From: Mycobacterium gallinarum
GTDB taxonomy: Bacteria; Actinomycetota; Actinomycetes; Mycobacteriales; Mycobacteriaceae
Direction: 5' to 3'
Assembly: GCF_010726765.1 (NCBI RefSeq)
Contig: NZ_AP022601.1
Span: forward strand, 1,674,001 to 1,738,000
Length of the DNA: 64,000 bases
The translations under genes were made by a program, and so were the position numbers. The notes under the pieces are model-generated. The model made no database searches and was not told the origin of the DNA. It saw nothing but the letters and a program-made list of their open reading frames with translations. Below are positions 9,706-20,116 of this stretch, in pieces (the stretch's first letter is position 1; the number at the start of each line of letters is the position of its first letter).

Positions 9706-11172
9706 TCACAGCAGAGTCGCGGTGCCGTCCTGGTTGACCTGAACCTTGGCCCCGGCGATGTCCTCTCGGACCGTCACGTCGACATCCTCGGGGATCACGG
9801 CGAGCGCACGCGCATCCTCGGGTGTGCGCACGGCGAGGAAGGCCTTCTCCGGTGATCCCTCTCTGTCGAACGGCGTCGTCCACGATTCGACGGTGCCCAC
9901 CCCCGACCACTCGACCACGGCCTCGCGGATGGGTTCGCGGTCAACGGCGTCTTGTACGTCTTCCCAACGGAATTCGTGGGCCGGCGGCTCCGTCCCGTAC
10001 ACGCCGAAGCTGTGCTTGGTGAGGTAGCCGCCGTTGGCCGTGATCAGGCCGCGCTGGCCGGGGTTGGCGACCAGGCGTTCGGCCATGGTGGCGATCGAAT
10101 GTGTCACGTAGTTGTTCCACGGCCCGCCCGCGAAGGTGAGCCCGCCCGTCACGGTCAGGGGCCGGGAGGGGTCACCGCTCGGCAGGCCGAGTTCGTTCGC
10201 CGCCACCTGCACGGCGGAGGGAAAGCACGAGTAGAGGTCGATCAGCGCCACGTCGTCGATACCGGCACCGGCCAGCTCCAGCGCGCGGTTGCCCGCGATG
10301 CGGATGGCCGGTGAGGTGTGGAACTCGGCGCGATTGCTGATCGCGTAGGTGTCGTGCGCGTCGGTACCCGCGTACGGGAAAACCCAACGGTCGCGCGGGA
10401 TCTGCAGATGGTTGGCCTTCTCTACCGACGTCAGCAGCAGCGCCGCACCTTGGTCCACCATGTTGTTCGAGTTCATCAGCTTGGTGTACGGCCAGCTGAC
10501 CATCCGGTTGCTCGGACTGGGTTCGGCGATGTCGTCACCGGACAGCGCCTCCCGGCTCCACGCATACGGATTCGTCGCGGCCACCGCGCTGAACTGCGAC
10601 CAGAGTTCGCCGATGCGGCGCCGGTGCTCGTCGGAGGATTCGCCCGCCGCGATTCGCAGCGCCTGCTCGAACATCGGATAGACATAGGCGGGCCGGTCCA
10701 GCTTGATCCGGAGATCCGAGGGGCCGGCGAGTTCGATGCCTTCGTCGGAACCTTCGGCGATCGGTACGGAGTCGTCCTGGCTCGTCCAGTTGAGCTTGCG
10801 CCCGGCCTTGCGGACTCGGGAACGGGTGCGCCACGTCTCGGCCCCCGCGATCAGCACGACCTCCGACCGGCCGGCCTGAATGTCCAGGCACGCCTTGTTG
10901 ACCAGTGTCTGCGGCACGTTACCGCCGATGCCGGTGTACCGCGTCGCGGCACCCTCGGCCCGAATGCGCTGTGCGAGTAGCCGTCCCGGATCACGGTAGC
11001 GCCAGGACAGCAGGTTGACCACGCGCACGGCGTCGACGGCCGCCAGCACGCGCGGGTCGGCGGCGGCGCGGGCGGCCGCCTCCATCAGGTCGACCGGTTC
11101 GACGTCGGGGTTTTCATCGTGCTGGTTGACCTGACCATAGCCGATCAGCACCGGCGTCCGCGGATCCATCAT
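9706..11172 (-). CDS. thiolase-like acetyl-CoA acetyltransferase family protein (Rv1867-like)
   Basis: 488 residues of the thiolase/SCP-x superfamily: N-terminal PVLIGYGQVNQ, a GAETW segment and a central block around VALIDLYSCFPSAV. The usual NxxCxSG nucleophile motif is not visible. The equivalent region reads GGNVPQTLVNKAC, so ordinary thiolase catalysis is uncertain. It is coupled by ATGA (11169-11172) to the upstream CoA-transferase gene, as for the M. tuberculosis pair Rv1866-Rv1867. A role in acyl-CoA or lipid metabolism is inferred from that coupling. Confidence 0.83.
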   Translation of the reverse strand: MMDPRTPVLIGYGQVNQHDENPDVEPVDLMEAAARAAADPRVLAAVDAVRVVNLLSWRYRDPGRLLAQRIRAEGAATRYTGIGGNVPQTLVNKACLDIQAGRSEVVLIAGAETWRTRSRVRKAGRKLNWTSQDDSVPIAEGSDEGIELAGPSDLRIKLDRPAYVYPMFEQALRIAAGESSDEHRRRIGELWSQFSAVAATNPYAWSREALSGDDIAEPSPSNRMVSWPYTKLMNSNNMVDQGAALLLTSVEKANHLQIPRDRWVFPYAGTDAHDTYAISNRAEFHTSPAIRIAGNRALELAGAGIDDVALIDLYSCFPSAVQVAANELGLPSGDPSRPLTVTGGLTFAGGPWNNYVTHSIATMAERLVANPGQRGLITANGGYLTKHSFGVYGTEPPAHEFRWEDVQDAVDREPIREAVVEWSGVGTVESWTTPFDREGSPEKAFLAVRTPEDARALAVIPEDVDVTVREDIAGAKVQVNQDGTATLL

Positions 11173-13511
11173 GGGCTCCCTTGTCGAGTGAAAAGCACGC
11201 CGTCGGCGATGAGCCGATCGGTGTCCTCGGCGCTCAGTCCGAGCACCTCCTGGCAGATCTGGCGGGTCTGCTCCCCCGGCATCGGGGCGGGCCGAAGTTC
11301 TGCGGCGGGAATGCCGGTGTAGGGCGCGGGTCCGGTCTCGCTGAGCATCGGCGCATCGAACAACGGATGCGCCATCTCGACGTAGAGCCGCCGGAACGCC
11401 ACCTGCGGGTCGGTGGGTATGTCCACCGCCCGGTTCATCGGTGCCGCGGGAATACCTGCGGCTTGCAGGGTCTCGGCGACATCCGCCTTATCGCGGGCAT
11501 GCGTCCACTCCGACACCGCAGTGATGAATGCGGCCCGCTCCTCGGGAAGGTCACGGCCGATGACCGTCGATAGCGCCGCACGGTCGGCCTGCGACCGAAC
11601 AGAGATGACACACCATTCATCGTCGCCCTCGCACGGATAGACGCCATGGATTGCCTCGGCCTCGGTCACCGACACCCCTGCGGTACGTGCCGCCTCGGCG
11701 ACGTATGCGGTGGCGAGCTGGTTGACGGCCGCCTCGGCCTGCGGAATGTGCACGTGCGCACCGATTCCGGAGTGCTCGCGGCGAATCAGGGCGGCCAGCG
11801 CCGCGACCGCGGTGAGCCTGGCGGCGACATGGTCGGGGAAGACGGTGGTCGCGTCATAGAAGCTGTCGGGTTCGGCGTCTTGGGAGGTCCACAGCCAGGT
11901 GACACCTGTCGCCGCACGCACCAGCGGGCCGTAGCCCATCCGGTCGCTCCACGGACCGGTCACCCCGTATGCGCTGCTTTCCGCCAGCACGATGCGTGGG
12001 TTGATGGCTCGCAGCTGTTCATACGAAAAGCCGAGCGACTCAAGTGTTCCGGGCTTGAAATTGGCGAACACGGCGTCCGATTCCGCGACCAGACGGCGAA
12101 AGAGCTCGGCCCCTTCGGGATGCCGCAGGTCGAGGCCGAGACTCTGTTCGTTGCGGTGCGTCAACGCCCACGACCGGCTCATCGTCATGCCCGGCGCCGT
12201 CTGCCGAAGGCCGTCGGGATAGGCGGCGCTTTCGACCTTGATCACCTCGGCGCCCAGGTCGGCGAAAAGCCGGCCCAGCTCGCCGCCCGCGACGATCACC
12301 CCGAGGTCGAGAATGCGCAGGCCGTCGAACGGGCGCTGCACATCGACGTCGCGGCGCTCAACGGTGAACGCGTCTGCCGCCCAGGCGGGATCGTCGGTTC
12401 CCAGCTTCGGCGCCGGGCGCTCCAGCCCGGCGCGGCGGCCGTCGACGATGACGGCGCCGACGGGAACGGCCACCCTCACGTCATCGGAGATCGCGACATC
12501 GGTCAACGCCCCGACGGCGCGAAAGTGCTCCGATGTCAGGGTTTCAGCCGCGGTGAGGACCGCGGCCACCGGCACTCCCCGCGCTTGTCCACCGGCAACC
12601 AGCGTGTCCATCGTCTGCGACGCGAACAGTTCGGCGATCGCGGCGTTGAGTTCGCGCGACGCGGCGTAGCGGGCCGCAATGGTGTCGAACTTGGGATCGG
12701 CGAACTCCTCGGGTTCGCCGAGCCAGCCACGCATTCCGCGCCATTGGCGAGCCGACAGCAGGCAGATGCGAACGTGGCCGTCCTTGCACGCGAAGATCGG
12801 GTAGATGTGCTGATTGCGCGGTCGGCCCCGCCACAGCTCACCGGCGGACTTGAGGCCGACGGCAGCCTGGCCCTCCGATCCGAACGGCGGATCGAGCGAC
12901 TGAAGCACCCCCTCGTACCGCGAGAAGTCGATGTAATCGCCTCTGCCGTCGCGCAATCGGCGGTAGAAGGCGGCCAGCGCCGCCCAGGCGGCCTGCACCG
13001 CGGCCGTCCCCGACGCCACGCCCTCGGGCGGCAGCACCGGCCTGCCCGTAGTCGGCCCTGTCCGTGACAGAGCGGTCGACATCGCATACAGCACAGCGTC
13101 GGTCGCCTGCCGCGAACTGTATGGACCGGTGGCGCCGAAGTCGGTGACCGACAACGTCACCAGGTGTCCGAACTGTTCGGCCAGCGCGGCGGCCGATGTT
13201 CCGAACGCCGCCGCTGTTCCCGTGTTTCCGCTGTCCACGACGATGTCGGCGGCACCGGCCAACGCGGCGAGTCGCCGCCGACCGTCGGCGCTGTCCGGGT
13301 CGAGCACCGCGCTGCGCTTGTTCGCGTTGTTCATCGCGAACGCGATGCTTTCGCCCGCGATGGCGGGCAGCGCGCGACGGGCCGCGGTTCCGTCGCGAAG
13401 TTCGATCTTCAAGACGTCAGCACCCAGGTCCGCAAACAGCCGGCCGACCCCATCGGAAGACGCGCCGCCCAAATCCAACACACGCACCGACGCGAGCAAT
13501 CCACCGCTCAT
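11169..13511 (-). CDS. tandem class III CoA-transferase (CaiB/BaiF), Rv1866-like
   Basis: 780 residues formed by two head-to-tail CaiB/BaiF domains (about 1-380 and 390-780). Each opens with a VLDLGG- or ILDLGV-type strand and an LGADVLKIE- or LGAEVIKVE-type motif. The first half keeps the catalytic aspartate (GDYIDFSRYE). In the second half the corresponding position is His (GAHVHIPQAE), so only the first half is likely to form the acyl-aspartyl intermediate. It moves CoA between organic acids; the substrates are unknown. It overlaps its upstream (LLM) and downstream (thiolase-like) neighbours by four bases each, making a tight three-gene operon. Confidence 0.88.
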   Translation of the reverse strand: MSGGLLASVRVLDLGGASSDGVGRLFADLGADVLKIELRDGTAARRALPAIAGESIAFAMNNANKRSAVLDPDSADGRRRLAALAGAADIVVDSGNTGTAAAFGTSAAALAEQFGHLVTLSVTDFGATGPYSSRQATDAVLYAMSTALSRTGPTTGRPVLPPEGVASGTAAVQAAWAALAAFYRRLRDGRGDYIDFSRYEGVLQSLDPPFGSEGQAAVGLKSAGELWRGRPRNQHIYPIFACKDGHVRICLLSARQWRGMRGWLGEPEEFADPKFDTIAARYAASRELNAAIAELFASQTMDTLVAGGQARGVPVAAVLTAAETLTSEHFRAVGALTDVAISDDVRVAVPVGAVIVDGRRAGLERPAPKLGTDDPAWAADAFTVERRDVDVQRPFDGLRILDLGVIVAGGELGRLFADLGAEVIKVESAAYPDGLRQTAPGMTMSRSWALTHRNEQSLGLDLRHPEGAELFRRLVAESDAVFANFKPGTLESLGFSYEQLRAINPRIVLAESSAYGVTGPWSDRMGYGPLVRAATGVTWLWTSQDAEPDSFYDATTVFPDHVAARLTAVAALAALIRREHSGIGAHVHIPQAEAAVNQLATAYVAEAARTAGVSVTEAEAIHGVYPCEGDDEWCVISVRSQADRAALSTVIGRDLPEERAAFITAVSEWTHARDKADVAETLQAAGIPAAPMNRAVDIPTDPQVAFRRLYVEMAHPLFDAPMLSETGPAPYTGIPAAELRPAPMPGEQTRQICQEVLGLSAEDTDRLIADGVLFTRQGSP

Positions 13512-14383
13512 GAGGCCAGCAGCCGTTCGACCCAGTCGAGATGGGAGTCGGTGGTGGTGGCGACATATATCAGGTCGACGAACACATCGGGATATCCGTT
13601 GTCGGCCAGCACCTTCACGGCCTCAGCCACCGACTCCACGGACGTGTCCTCGGCGACGTTGATCCGGACACAGGCGTCGATCGCCGACGGATCACGTCCG
13701 GCCGCGCGGGCCGCGTCGTCGATCTTTTTCCGCTGCCAGGCCAGCATGTCGAGGTTCACCCCGCCCGGCACTTGAACCACCGCCATCCAGCCGTCGGCAC
13801 GCTCACCCACGCGCTTGAGTCCGGCCGAACTGAACGCACCCAGGTAGATCGGGGGTCGCGGTTGTTGTACCGGTTTGAGATTCACCCACGATGCCGGGAT
13901 GGACCAGCGTTCCCCTTGGTGGGCAACAGGACTGGTTGTCCACAGTTGCTCCAGCGCGTCCAGCAGCTCGTCGAGTTGTGCACCGCGACGGCGAAACGGT
14001 GCACCAGCAGCCTGGTACTCCTCGGGCGACCAGCCGATGCCGAAACCGGGTATCAGGCGCCCGCCGCTGACCACGTCCAGACTGGTGAGTTGCCGGGCCA
14101 GCTGCACCGGCGGGTACCACGGGGCCACGAACACACTGGCCCCAAGGCGGGCTCGGGTCGTCGCGGTCGCGGCCACCGCCAACGCGATGAACGGGTCGAT
14201 ACCGGTGCGGAACTGCCCGGGGATGGTGTCCTTGCCCGCGTATCCGACGGTCGGTTGCACCGCGGCCAGCAGCCGGTCCCCTACCCAGAGGCTGTCGGCG
14301 CCGAGCTCCTCGGCCGTCGAGGCGAAGCGGGCCAGCTCAGCGTAGGCCGCCTCCCCGAATTGCGGCACCGCGAATCCCAGCAC
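13508..14383 (-). CDS. LLM-class (F420-type) oxidoreductase
   Basis: 291 residues of the luciferase-like TIM-barrel family (GADSLWVGDRLL, then PGFGIGWSPEEYQAAG, then PPIYLGAFS). Mycobacterial members mostly use coenzyme F420. The open frame extends upstream into the phosphoketolase gene without a credible start, so GTG 14383 is chosen. It lies 29 bases after the phosphoketolase stop. The 3' end overlaps the CoA-transferase start (ATGA), so all three genes probably serve one acyl-CoA or hydroxy-acid pathway. Confidence 0.84.
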   Translation of the reverse strand: MLGFAVPQFGEAAYAELARFASTAEELGADSLWVGDRLLAAVQPTVGYAGKDTIPGQFRTGIDPFIALAVAATATTRARLGASVFVAPWYPPVQLARQLTSLDVVSGGRLIPGFGIGWSPEEYQAAGAPFRRRGAQLDELLDALEQLWTTSPVAHQGERWSIPASWVNLKPVQQPRPPIYLGAFSSAGLKRVGERADGWMAVVQVPGGVNLDMLAWQRKKIDDAARAAGRDPSAIDACVRINVAEDTSVESVAEAVKVLADNGYPDVFVDLIYVATTTDSHLDWVERLLAS

Positions 14384-14412
14384 GACCGACAGGGTAATGC
14401 GTGCATTCGCGA

Positions 14413-16878
14413 CTACTCGTTGTCGCCTCCGGTCGACGAGGTCGCATCGAGGTTCGACTGCCCCGCCAGCCCGCGCGCGTCGGGCCACACCCAGTCACGC
14501 ACCTCGGGCAGATCATCGCCGTGCTCGCGGGTGTATTCGCGGGCGGTGATCCGCATGTCGACCATGCGCTGCCGCAGCGTCGCACACCGCGACCGCAGGG
14601 CCGGCACGCGGTCGATCACGTCCATCACCAGGTGGAACCGATCGAGGTCGTTGAGCATGACCATGTCGAAGGGGGTGGTGGTCGTCCCCTCTTCCTTGTA
14701 GCCGCGCACATGCACGTTGTTGGCGCCGTCACGGCGATAGATGAGCCGGTGGATCAGCCACGGATAACCGTGATAGGCGAAGATCACCGGCTTGTCCCGA
14801 GTGAAGATCCCGTCGAATGCGCGGTTGGACAGACCATGCGGGTGCTCGGTGTCGTCCTGCAGGCGCATCAGGTCGACGACGTTGACGAAGCGCACCTTCA
14901 GGTCCGGCAGGTGTTGTCTGAGGATGTCGACCGCCGCGAGACCCTCCAGCGTCGGCACGTCACCGGCGGTCGAGATCACGACGTCGGGGTCCGTGCCGAG
15001 TTCCTCGCTGCCCGCCCATTCCCAGATGCCCAGTCCTCTGGTGCAATGCGCGATCGCCTCGTCCATGGTGAGGAAGTTCGGGTGGGGCTGCTTGCCCGCC
15101 ACCACCACGTTCACATACTGCCGGGAACGCAGGCAGTGGTCGTAGGTGGACAGCAGGGTGTTCGCGTCCGGCGGCAGGTAGACCCTGACGATCTCGGCTT
15201 TCTTGTTGACCACGTGGTCGATGAAGCCGGGGTCCTGATGACTGAAGCCGTTGTGGTCCTGGCGCCAAACATGGCTCGATAGAAGGTAATTCAGGCTTGC
15301 GATGGGCCGGCGCCATGGTATGTGGTTGGTGACCTTGAGCCACTTCGCGTGCTGATTGACCATCGAGTCGACGATGTGGATGAAGGCTTCGTAGCAGTTG
15401 AACAGACCGTGTCGGCCGGTCAGCAGGTATCCCTCGAGCCAACCCTGGCACTGGTGTTCGGACAACATCTCGACGACGCGCCCGGCTCGGGCGAGATGCT
15501 CATCCACCTCCGGACCGACGAAGTCGGCGTTCCACTGTTTGGCGGTTGTATCGAATACGGCCTGGAGACGATTCGACGCGGTCTCGTCGGGGCCGAATAT
15601 CCGGAAGTTGTCGGGGTTCAGCCGAATCACTTCCGTCAGCCACTCACCGAGCACCTTGGTCGCCTCGGCGATGGTCGCACCCGGGGCCGGCACATCCACG
15701 CCGAACCTCCGGAAGTCAGGAAGCCGCAGATCCTTCAACAACATTCCACCGTTGGCGTGTGGATTGTCACTCATTCGCAGCGTGCCTTCAGGTGCGAGTT
15801 CGGCGATGGCGGAACGGAGTTTGCCGTCATCGTCGAACAGCTCGTCGGGCCGGTACGAGCCCAACCAGTCGGCCAGCACCTGCAGGTGCTCGGGAGTGTC
15901 GCGGGCGCTGGCCAACGGAACCTGGTGTGCGCGCCAGGATCCCGTGGTCTTCTTTCCGTCGATGTAGTCGGGTCCCGTCCACCCCTTGGGTGTGCGGAAG
16001 ACGATCATCGGCCACGCCGGCCGCCGCTCGTCACGCTCAAACGCCTTGGCCTTGATCTCCGAGATCTCGTTGAGCACCTCGTCGAGCAGCGATGCGAACC
16101 GCCGGTGAACATCGGCGATGTCGTCGTCCTCGGTCGCCTCGAAGAAGTACGGATGGTGCCCGTAACCGATCATCAGGCTACGAAGTTCGTCCTGAGATAT
16201 GCGCGCCAGAACCGTCGGATTCGCGATCTTGTACCCGTTGAGATGCAGGATCGGCAGCACCACACCGTCTTTGGCGGGGTTGACGAACTTGTTCGAATGC
16301 CAACTCGTCGCCAGGGCCCCGGTCTCGGCCTCGCCGTCCCCGACGACAGCCGCGACCAGCAGGTCCGGGTTGTCGAACGCCGCGCCGTAGGCGTGCGAGA
16401 GCGCATACCCGAGTTCGCCACCCTCGTGGATCGAGCCCGGCGTTTCAGGTGCGACGTGCGACGGGATGCCGCCGGGGAAGGAGAACTGGCGGAACAACCG
16501 CCGAATGCCCTCGGTGTCCTGGGTGATATCGGAGTACACCTCCGAGTAGGTGCCGTCGAGGTAGGCGTTGGCGACCAGTCCGGGGCCGCCGTGACCGGGC
16601 CCGGTGACGTACAGGGTCGACTGCTCGCGCTCCTTGATGACCCTGTTGAGATGTGCGTACAAGAAGTTGAGACCCGGCGTGGTCCCCCAGTGGCCGAGCA
16701 GACGGGGTTTGACGTCGTCGCGGGACAGTGGAGTTTCCAGCAGCGGGTTGGCCAGCAGATAGATCTGGCCCACGGACAGGTAGTTGGCAGCACGCCACCA
16801 ACCGTCGATTTGGGCGAGCGTCTCGTCGCTCAGCGAGTGCAGCTCAGCGGAATGCCAATTGTGCGCCAGCGTGGTCAT
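14413..16878 (-). CDS. xfp: xylulose-5-phosphate/fructose-6-phosphate phosphoketolase
   Basis: 821 residues, the full length of the family. It splits xylulose 5-phosphate or fructose 6-phosphate with phosphate into acetyl phosphate plus glyceraldehyde or erythrose phosphate, using thiamine diphosphate. Visible landmarks include [15 protein letters not shown], the ThDP-binding GDGEAETG and the phosphoketolase signature [17 protein letters not shown] 16878 is preceded by AGGAGG (complement of 16887-16892) at good spacing, whereas the longer in-frame start is not. No acetate kinase or phosphotransacetylase is adjacent. It diverges from the CPBP gene. Confidence 0.95.
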   Translation of the reverse strand: MTTLAHNWHSAELHSLSDETLAQIDGWWRAANYLSVGQIYLLANPLLETPLSRDDVKPRLLGHWGTTPGLNFLYAHLNRVIKEREQSTLYVTGPGHGGPGLVANAYLDGTYSEVYSDITQDTEGIRRLFRQFSFPGGIPSHVAPETPGSIHEGGELGYALSHAYGAAFDNPDLLVAAVVGDGEAETGALATSWHSNKFVNPAKDGVVLPILHLNGYKIANPTVLARISQDELRSLMIGYGHHPYFFEATEDDDIADVHRRFASLLDEVLNEISEIKAKAFERDERRPAWPMIVFRTPKGWTGPDYIDGKKTTGSWRAHQVPLASARDTPEHLQVLADWLGSYRPDELFDDDGKLRSAIAELAPEGTLRMSDNPHANGGMLLKDLRLPDFRRFGVDVPAPGATIAEATKVLGEWLTEVIRLNPDNFRIFGPDETASNRLQAVFDTTAKQWNADFVGPEVDEHLARAGRVVEMLSEHQCQGWLEGYLLTGRHGLFNCYEAFIHIVDSMVNQHAKWLKVTNHIPWRRPIASLNYLLSSHVWRQDHNGFSHQDPGFIDHVVNKKAEIVRVYLPPDANTLLSTYDHCLRSRQYVNVVVAGKQPHPNFLTMDEAIAHCTRGLGIWEWAGSEELGTDPDVVISTAGDVPTLEGLAAVDILRQHLPDLKVRFVNVVDLMRLQDDTEHPHGLSNRAFDGIFTRDKPVIFAYHGYPWLIHRLIYRRDGANNVHVRGYKEEGTTTTPFDMVMLNDLDRFHLVMDVIDRVPALRSRCATLRQRMVDMRITAREYTREHGDDLPEVRDWVWPDARGLAGQSNLDATSSTGGDNE

Positions 16879-17051
16879 CGCATGGTCCTCCTGTGGCGTC
16901 GCGGTCGGTTTCCAATACCCATCAAACGCCTGCAAATCACGGTGTGCCCGACGAGCGAGACTTGTTCACCCACCGGCTACGAACACCCGCACGCGGATGT
17001 CTTCCATAGTCAGGGGTCTTGCTGTCTCAGCAGGCACTCAGCGAACACCGG

Positions 17052-17057
17052 TAGAAT
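17052..17057 (+). promoter_or_regulatory. -10 element for a leaderless CPBP transcript
   Basis: TAGAAT fits the mycobacterial TANNNT -10 element. It ends eight bases before GTG 17066, so transcription would begin at or next to the start codon. No Shine-Dalgarno is visible before the GTG, consistent with leaderless translation. Confidence 0.5.
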
Positions 17058-17065
17058 CGACAATT

Positions 17066-17866
17066 GTGTCCGATCAAGCGCTGTCGATTCCCCGGTCGCT
17101 GCGCTCCTGCCCGCCGGACGTAGCCGAGCAGCCGCACCCGCTGATCGAACAATTGTCCGCAATTCATCATTTCCGGATCTACGCGGATATCGCCGTGGTG
17201 GTCGTGGTGCTCGCGCTCACCAACCTGATAGCGCACTTCACCACCCCGTGGGCCAGCATCGCGACGGTGCCCGCGGCCGCCGTCGGACTGCTGCTGCTTG
17301 TGCGGTCCCGCGGCCTGGGCTGGACCGAGCTGGGCCTGGGCCGGGAACACTGGAAAACAGGCGCGGGCTATGCCCTGGCCGCGGTCGCGCTGGTGCTCTC
17401 GGTGATCGCGATCGGCGCACTGCTGCCGTGGACGCGGCCGATGTTCATGAACAACAACTACGCGACGATCTCGGGCGCGCTGATCGCGTCGATGATCATC
17501 ATTCCGCTTCAGACGGTCATCCCCGAGGAGCTGGCATTTCGCGGCGTATTGCACGGCGCACTGGACCGCGCCTGGGGCTGGCGCGGCGTCGCCGCGGCCG
17601 GCTCACTGCTCTTCGGACTGTGGCACATCGCGACCTCATTCGGCTTGACCAGCAGCAACGTTGGCTTCACCCGCCTGTTCGGGGGCGGCGTGCTGGGTAC
17701 GGTCGCCGGCGTGATTCTCGCGGTGGCGGCGACGGCCTTCGCCGGTTTCGTGTTCACCTGGCTGCGTCGGCGCAGTGGAAGCCTGATCGCGCCGATCGCT
17801 TTGCACTGGTCGCTCAACGGTTTGGGCGCGCTCGCCGCCGCCCTGGTGTGGCATCTGTCGACCTGA
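17066..17866 (+). CDS. CPBP-family (CAAX-like) intramembrane metalloprotease homologue
   Basis: 266 residues with about seven hydrophobic segments. The CPBP motifs are present: EELAFR (the EExxxR glutamates) after the third or fourth segment, LFGLWH, and HWSLN near the C-terminus. Members act as membrane proteases or as self-immunity and envelope factors; no substrate can be named. GTG 17066 gives a short cytoplasmic N-terminus before the first membrane segment. It may correspond to Rv1863c, but I am unsure. Confidence 0.82.
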   Translation: MSDQALSIPRSLRSCPPDVAEQPHPLIEQLSAIHHFRIYADIAVVVVVLALTNLIAHFTTPWASIATVPAAAVGLLLLVRSRGLGWTELGLGREHWKTGAGYALAAVALVLSVIAIGALLPWTRPMFMNNNYATISGALIASMIIIPLQTVIPEELAFRGVLHGALDRAWGWRGVAAAGSLLFGLWHIATSFGLTSSNVGFTRLFGGGVLGTVAGVILAVAATAFAGFVFTWLRRRSGSLIAPIALHWSLNGLGALAAALVWHLST

Positions 17867-17881
17867 CTGACGCCTCGCCGG

Positions 17882-18472
17882 TCAGCCATTCACCTTTCTG
17901 CGCCGTGCCCTGAATTCGCGGTTCTTGAGCTTGTTGCCGCACGCGGACATCTCGCACCAGGTGCCGCCGTGGTTGCGGGATCTGTCGTAGAACGCCCACC
18001 GGCATTCGTCGTTCGCGCAGACCTTCAGGCGTGCCCAGCTGCCGTCGAGTTGTGCGTCGCGAATGATCAACACCACACCGACCAGGCGCTCGGCCACGGA
18101 ATCGCCGACGGCCGTGAGTCGGACGAGCCCGTCGGCATCGAACTCAGCGCGCGCGGCGCCGCCGGCGGCCACCGCACGAAGTGGCGCAAGCTCGGCGTCG
18201 GTCGGCGAGGGCCCACCGCCGTTGCGCACAAGCAGGGCGCGCAGCGCCTCACGGACATCGCGCAGCAGCTGCAGATCCGCGCCATCGAGGGCAGCGTCGG
18301 ATGCCATCAGCTCGTTGTCGATCAACCACGGCCGGGCATCGTCGAGATCGGCGAGGCGGTCTGGCCCCGAAGGCAGCTCCACTGTGTTGACCAGCGCCTG
18401 AACCCGAAGCAGCGGCCCGGGCGCCGGCTTGGATTCGGCGTCGGCCAGCCAACGAGTCGGTTCGGCAACCAC
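17882..18472 (-). CDS. ABATE/CGNR zinc-finger type putative regulator
   Basis: 196 residues. An N-terminal ABATE-like helical region is followed by a C-terminal CGNR-type zinc finger: cysteines in KVCANDECRWAFYD, then WCEMSACGNKLKNREF. The usual CGNR is CGNK here, while the four cysteines and the basic tail (RARRRK) are kept. The family is predicted to regulate transcription. It is divergent from the gene at 18594, with a palindrome in between that could be its operator. GTG 18472 is the start used. Confidence 0.8.
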   Translation of the reverse strand: MVAEPTRWLADAESKPAPGPLLRVQALVNTVELPSGPDRLADLDDARPWLIDNELMASDAALDGADLQLLRDVREALRALLVRNGGGPSPTDAELAPLRAVAAGGAARAEFDADGLVRLTAVGDSVAERLVGVVLIIRDAQLDGSWARLKVCANDECRWAFYDRSRNHGGTWCEMSACGNKLKNREFRARRRKVNG

Positions 18473-18489
18473 AGTTCACTGTAACCCTT

Positions 18490-18527
18490 GCATGACCGGT
18501 ATATCAAGTTGACTGGTCATGCATGAC
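18490..18527. promoter_or_regulatory. candidate operator between divergent genes
   Basis: GCATGACC (18490-18497) and GGTCATGC (18515-18522) form an inverted repeat with a 17-base gap. The right arm also lies in a perfect 12-bp palindrome, GTCATGCATGAC (18516-18527). A TTGACT -35-like box (18509-18514) sits just left of the palindrome. A repressor bound here would cover the promoter reading toward 18594. The CGNR regulator encoded to the left is the obvious candidate, but this is inference. Confidence 0.45.
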
Positions 18528-18593
18528 TGTTGTAGCGTGTTAGACGGTCACACGAAAAGTCAAAGCCGCAATCCGGCAAAGAGGTAGATATCC

Positions 18594-19085
18594 ATGGCTG
18601 ACAACAAGATTCCAGCCGATGTTCTTTCCAGTTCCGCCAATGTCCGCCCCGCCACAGAGGCCGACGCGCTTCCACGGCCGTCGCTGCGGTCACGGTTGAC
18701 CGCGCGACTGAGGGCCGACCGGTACGACCGGCTTATTGCCGTCGGTGTGCCCGCACCCGAGGGCAGCGCGCTCGCGGCCCACGAGGCGCGTCTGACGTCG
18801 CCCGCCGAACGTGAGGCAATCGCACGGTCGCTGCGTGCGACGGTCGCCGATGCCCGCGGCCGCGGTCTCCTGCTGTCGTCTCGGGTGCCACTGAACGTCC
18901 CCAACATCGTCGCGGCCGAAGACGTCATCGATGCGATCACACTGCGATTGCATTCACCGCGGCCGGTGAGCGCGCGCGGGATGGCGCGGTTGCGCCAGAT
19001 CCTGGGCGACGGAACAGGACCGCTCTATCGCTACGGGCGCGGCGATCTGCGGGGCCGGCTCGGCGCTGCCCTCGCCGCGCTCTAG
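18594..19085 (+). CDS. conserved hypothetical protein
   Basis: 163 residues, not recognised. It has no signal peptide or membrane segment and is rich in Arg and Ala. A middle stretch ([20 protein letters not shown]) and a C-terminal basic region ([13 protein letters not shown]) look like conserved blocks. An AGAGGTAGA Shine-Dalgarno-like sequence precedes ATG 18594. It is divergent from the CGNR regulator and its 3' end overlaps adhA tail to tail through a shared CTAG. Confidence 0.7.
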   Translation: MADNKIPADVLSSSANVRPATEADALPRPSLRSRLTARLRADRYDRLIAVGVPAPEGSALAAHEARLTSPAEREAIARSLRATVADARGRGLLLSSRVPLNVPNIVAAEDVIDAITLRLHSPRPVSARGMARLRQILGDGTGPLYRYGRGDLRGRLGAALAAL

Positions 19086-20104
19086 ACCACCAATACCGCG
19101 GCGCCCGAAATATGGCCCGCGCCAAGATCGGCAAGCGCATCGGCGGCCCGGTCCAGCGGGTACTGCGGTGTCGTCACCTCGAGGTGATGACGGCCAGCGA
19201 AGGCAAGAAATTCACGGGCGTCGGCGCGGGTGTTCGAGGCGACCGACCGCAACTGACGCTCCTGGAAGAGATGGCGCTGATAGTTCAGCGCGGGAATGTC
19301 GGAAAGGTGAATACCGGCGACGGCCAGCGTGCCGCCGCGATCGAGCGCCTCGAGAGCCGGCAACACCAGATCACCCACCGGCGCAAAGAGAATCGCGGAG
19401 TCCAGCGCCACCGGCGGACTGTCGGCGGCGCCCTGTGCGGACGCGGCGCCCAGTGCCAATGCCAATTCTCTCGCCTTCTCGCCGCGGGTCATCACATGCA
19501 CCTCGGCGCCCTGCGCGAGCGCCACCTGCGCGGTCAGGTGTGCGCTTCCACCGAACCCGTAGATGCCCAGCCTTCCGCCTTCAGGCAGTTCGGCGCGTAG
19601 CAGTGCGCGATAGCCGATGATGCCCGCGCACAGCAGCGGTGCCAGTTCCACATCGGAATATCGATCTGGGAGCGGATGGGCGTAAGCGGCCGGGACAGTG
19701 GCGAATTCGGCGTAACCCCCGTCGGCGTCCCATCCCGTGTAGCGAGACTCCGGGCATAGGTTTTCGTTACCGCTCGTGCAGAATTTGCAGTGGCCACACG
19801 TGTTCCGCAGCCACGCGATACCGACTCGATCACCGACCGCGAACTCGCCGCCGTCTGTTTCCGGACCGACTTCGACCACTTCGGCGACTACCTCGTGGCC
19901 CGGGATCACCCCGCGGCGATGCACAGGCAGGTCGCCCTCGGTGACGTGAAGATCGGTGCGGCACACGCCACATGCCCGCACGGCGACGAGGAGCTCGCCC
20001 GTCGCGGGCCGTGGCACGTCGGCGGTGACTTCCTGCAACGGTCGACTGCTCATCGGGCCCGGCCGGTGAACTCGCCATGCCTTCATCGTCGGGGTGCCCA
20101 TCAC
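19082..20104 (-). CDS. adhA: zinc-dependent alcohol dehydrogenase AdhA (Rv1862-like)
   Basis: 340 residues of the medium-chain dehydrogenase family. Catalytic zinc ligands lie in CGVCRTDLH and GHEVV, and the structural zinc lobe has CGHCKFC and a final Cys (ENLC). The nucleotide-binding fold ([14 protein letters not shown]) follows; its glycine motif is GFGGSA rather than GxGxxG. It oxidises alcohols or reduces aldehydes with NAD(P). The position next to the GlsB-like gene and Apa matches Rv1862. The start is ambiguous (GTG 20104, ATG 20101 or ATG 20086). Confidence 0.92.
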   Translation of the reverse strand: MMGTPTMKAWRVHRPGPMSSRPLQEVTADVPRPATGELLVAVRACGVCRTDLHVTEGDLPVHRRGVIPGHEVVAEVVEVGPETDGGEFAVGDRVGIAWLRNTCGHCKFCTSGNENLCPESRYTGWDADGGYAEFATVPAAYAHPLPDRYSDVELAPLLCAGIIGYRALLRAELPEGGRLGIYGFGGSAHLTAQVALAQGAEVHVMTRGEKARELALALGAASAQGAADSPPVALDSAILFAPVGDLVLPALEALDRGGTLAVAGIHLSDIPALNYQRHLFQERQLRSVASNTRADAREFLAFAGRHHLEVTTPQYPLDRAADALADLGAGHISGAAVLVV

Positions 20105-20116
20105 CTCATGGTGACG

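Noticed and set aside
15322..17913. 863-codon open frame on the plus strand
   Set aside because: It runs antisense to phosphoketolase and then out of frame through the CPBP gene. Both real genes are unmistakable.
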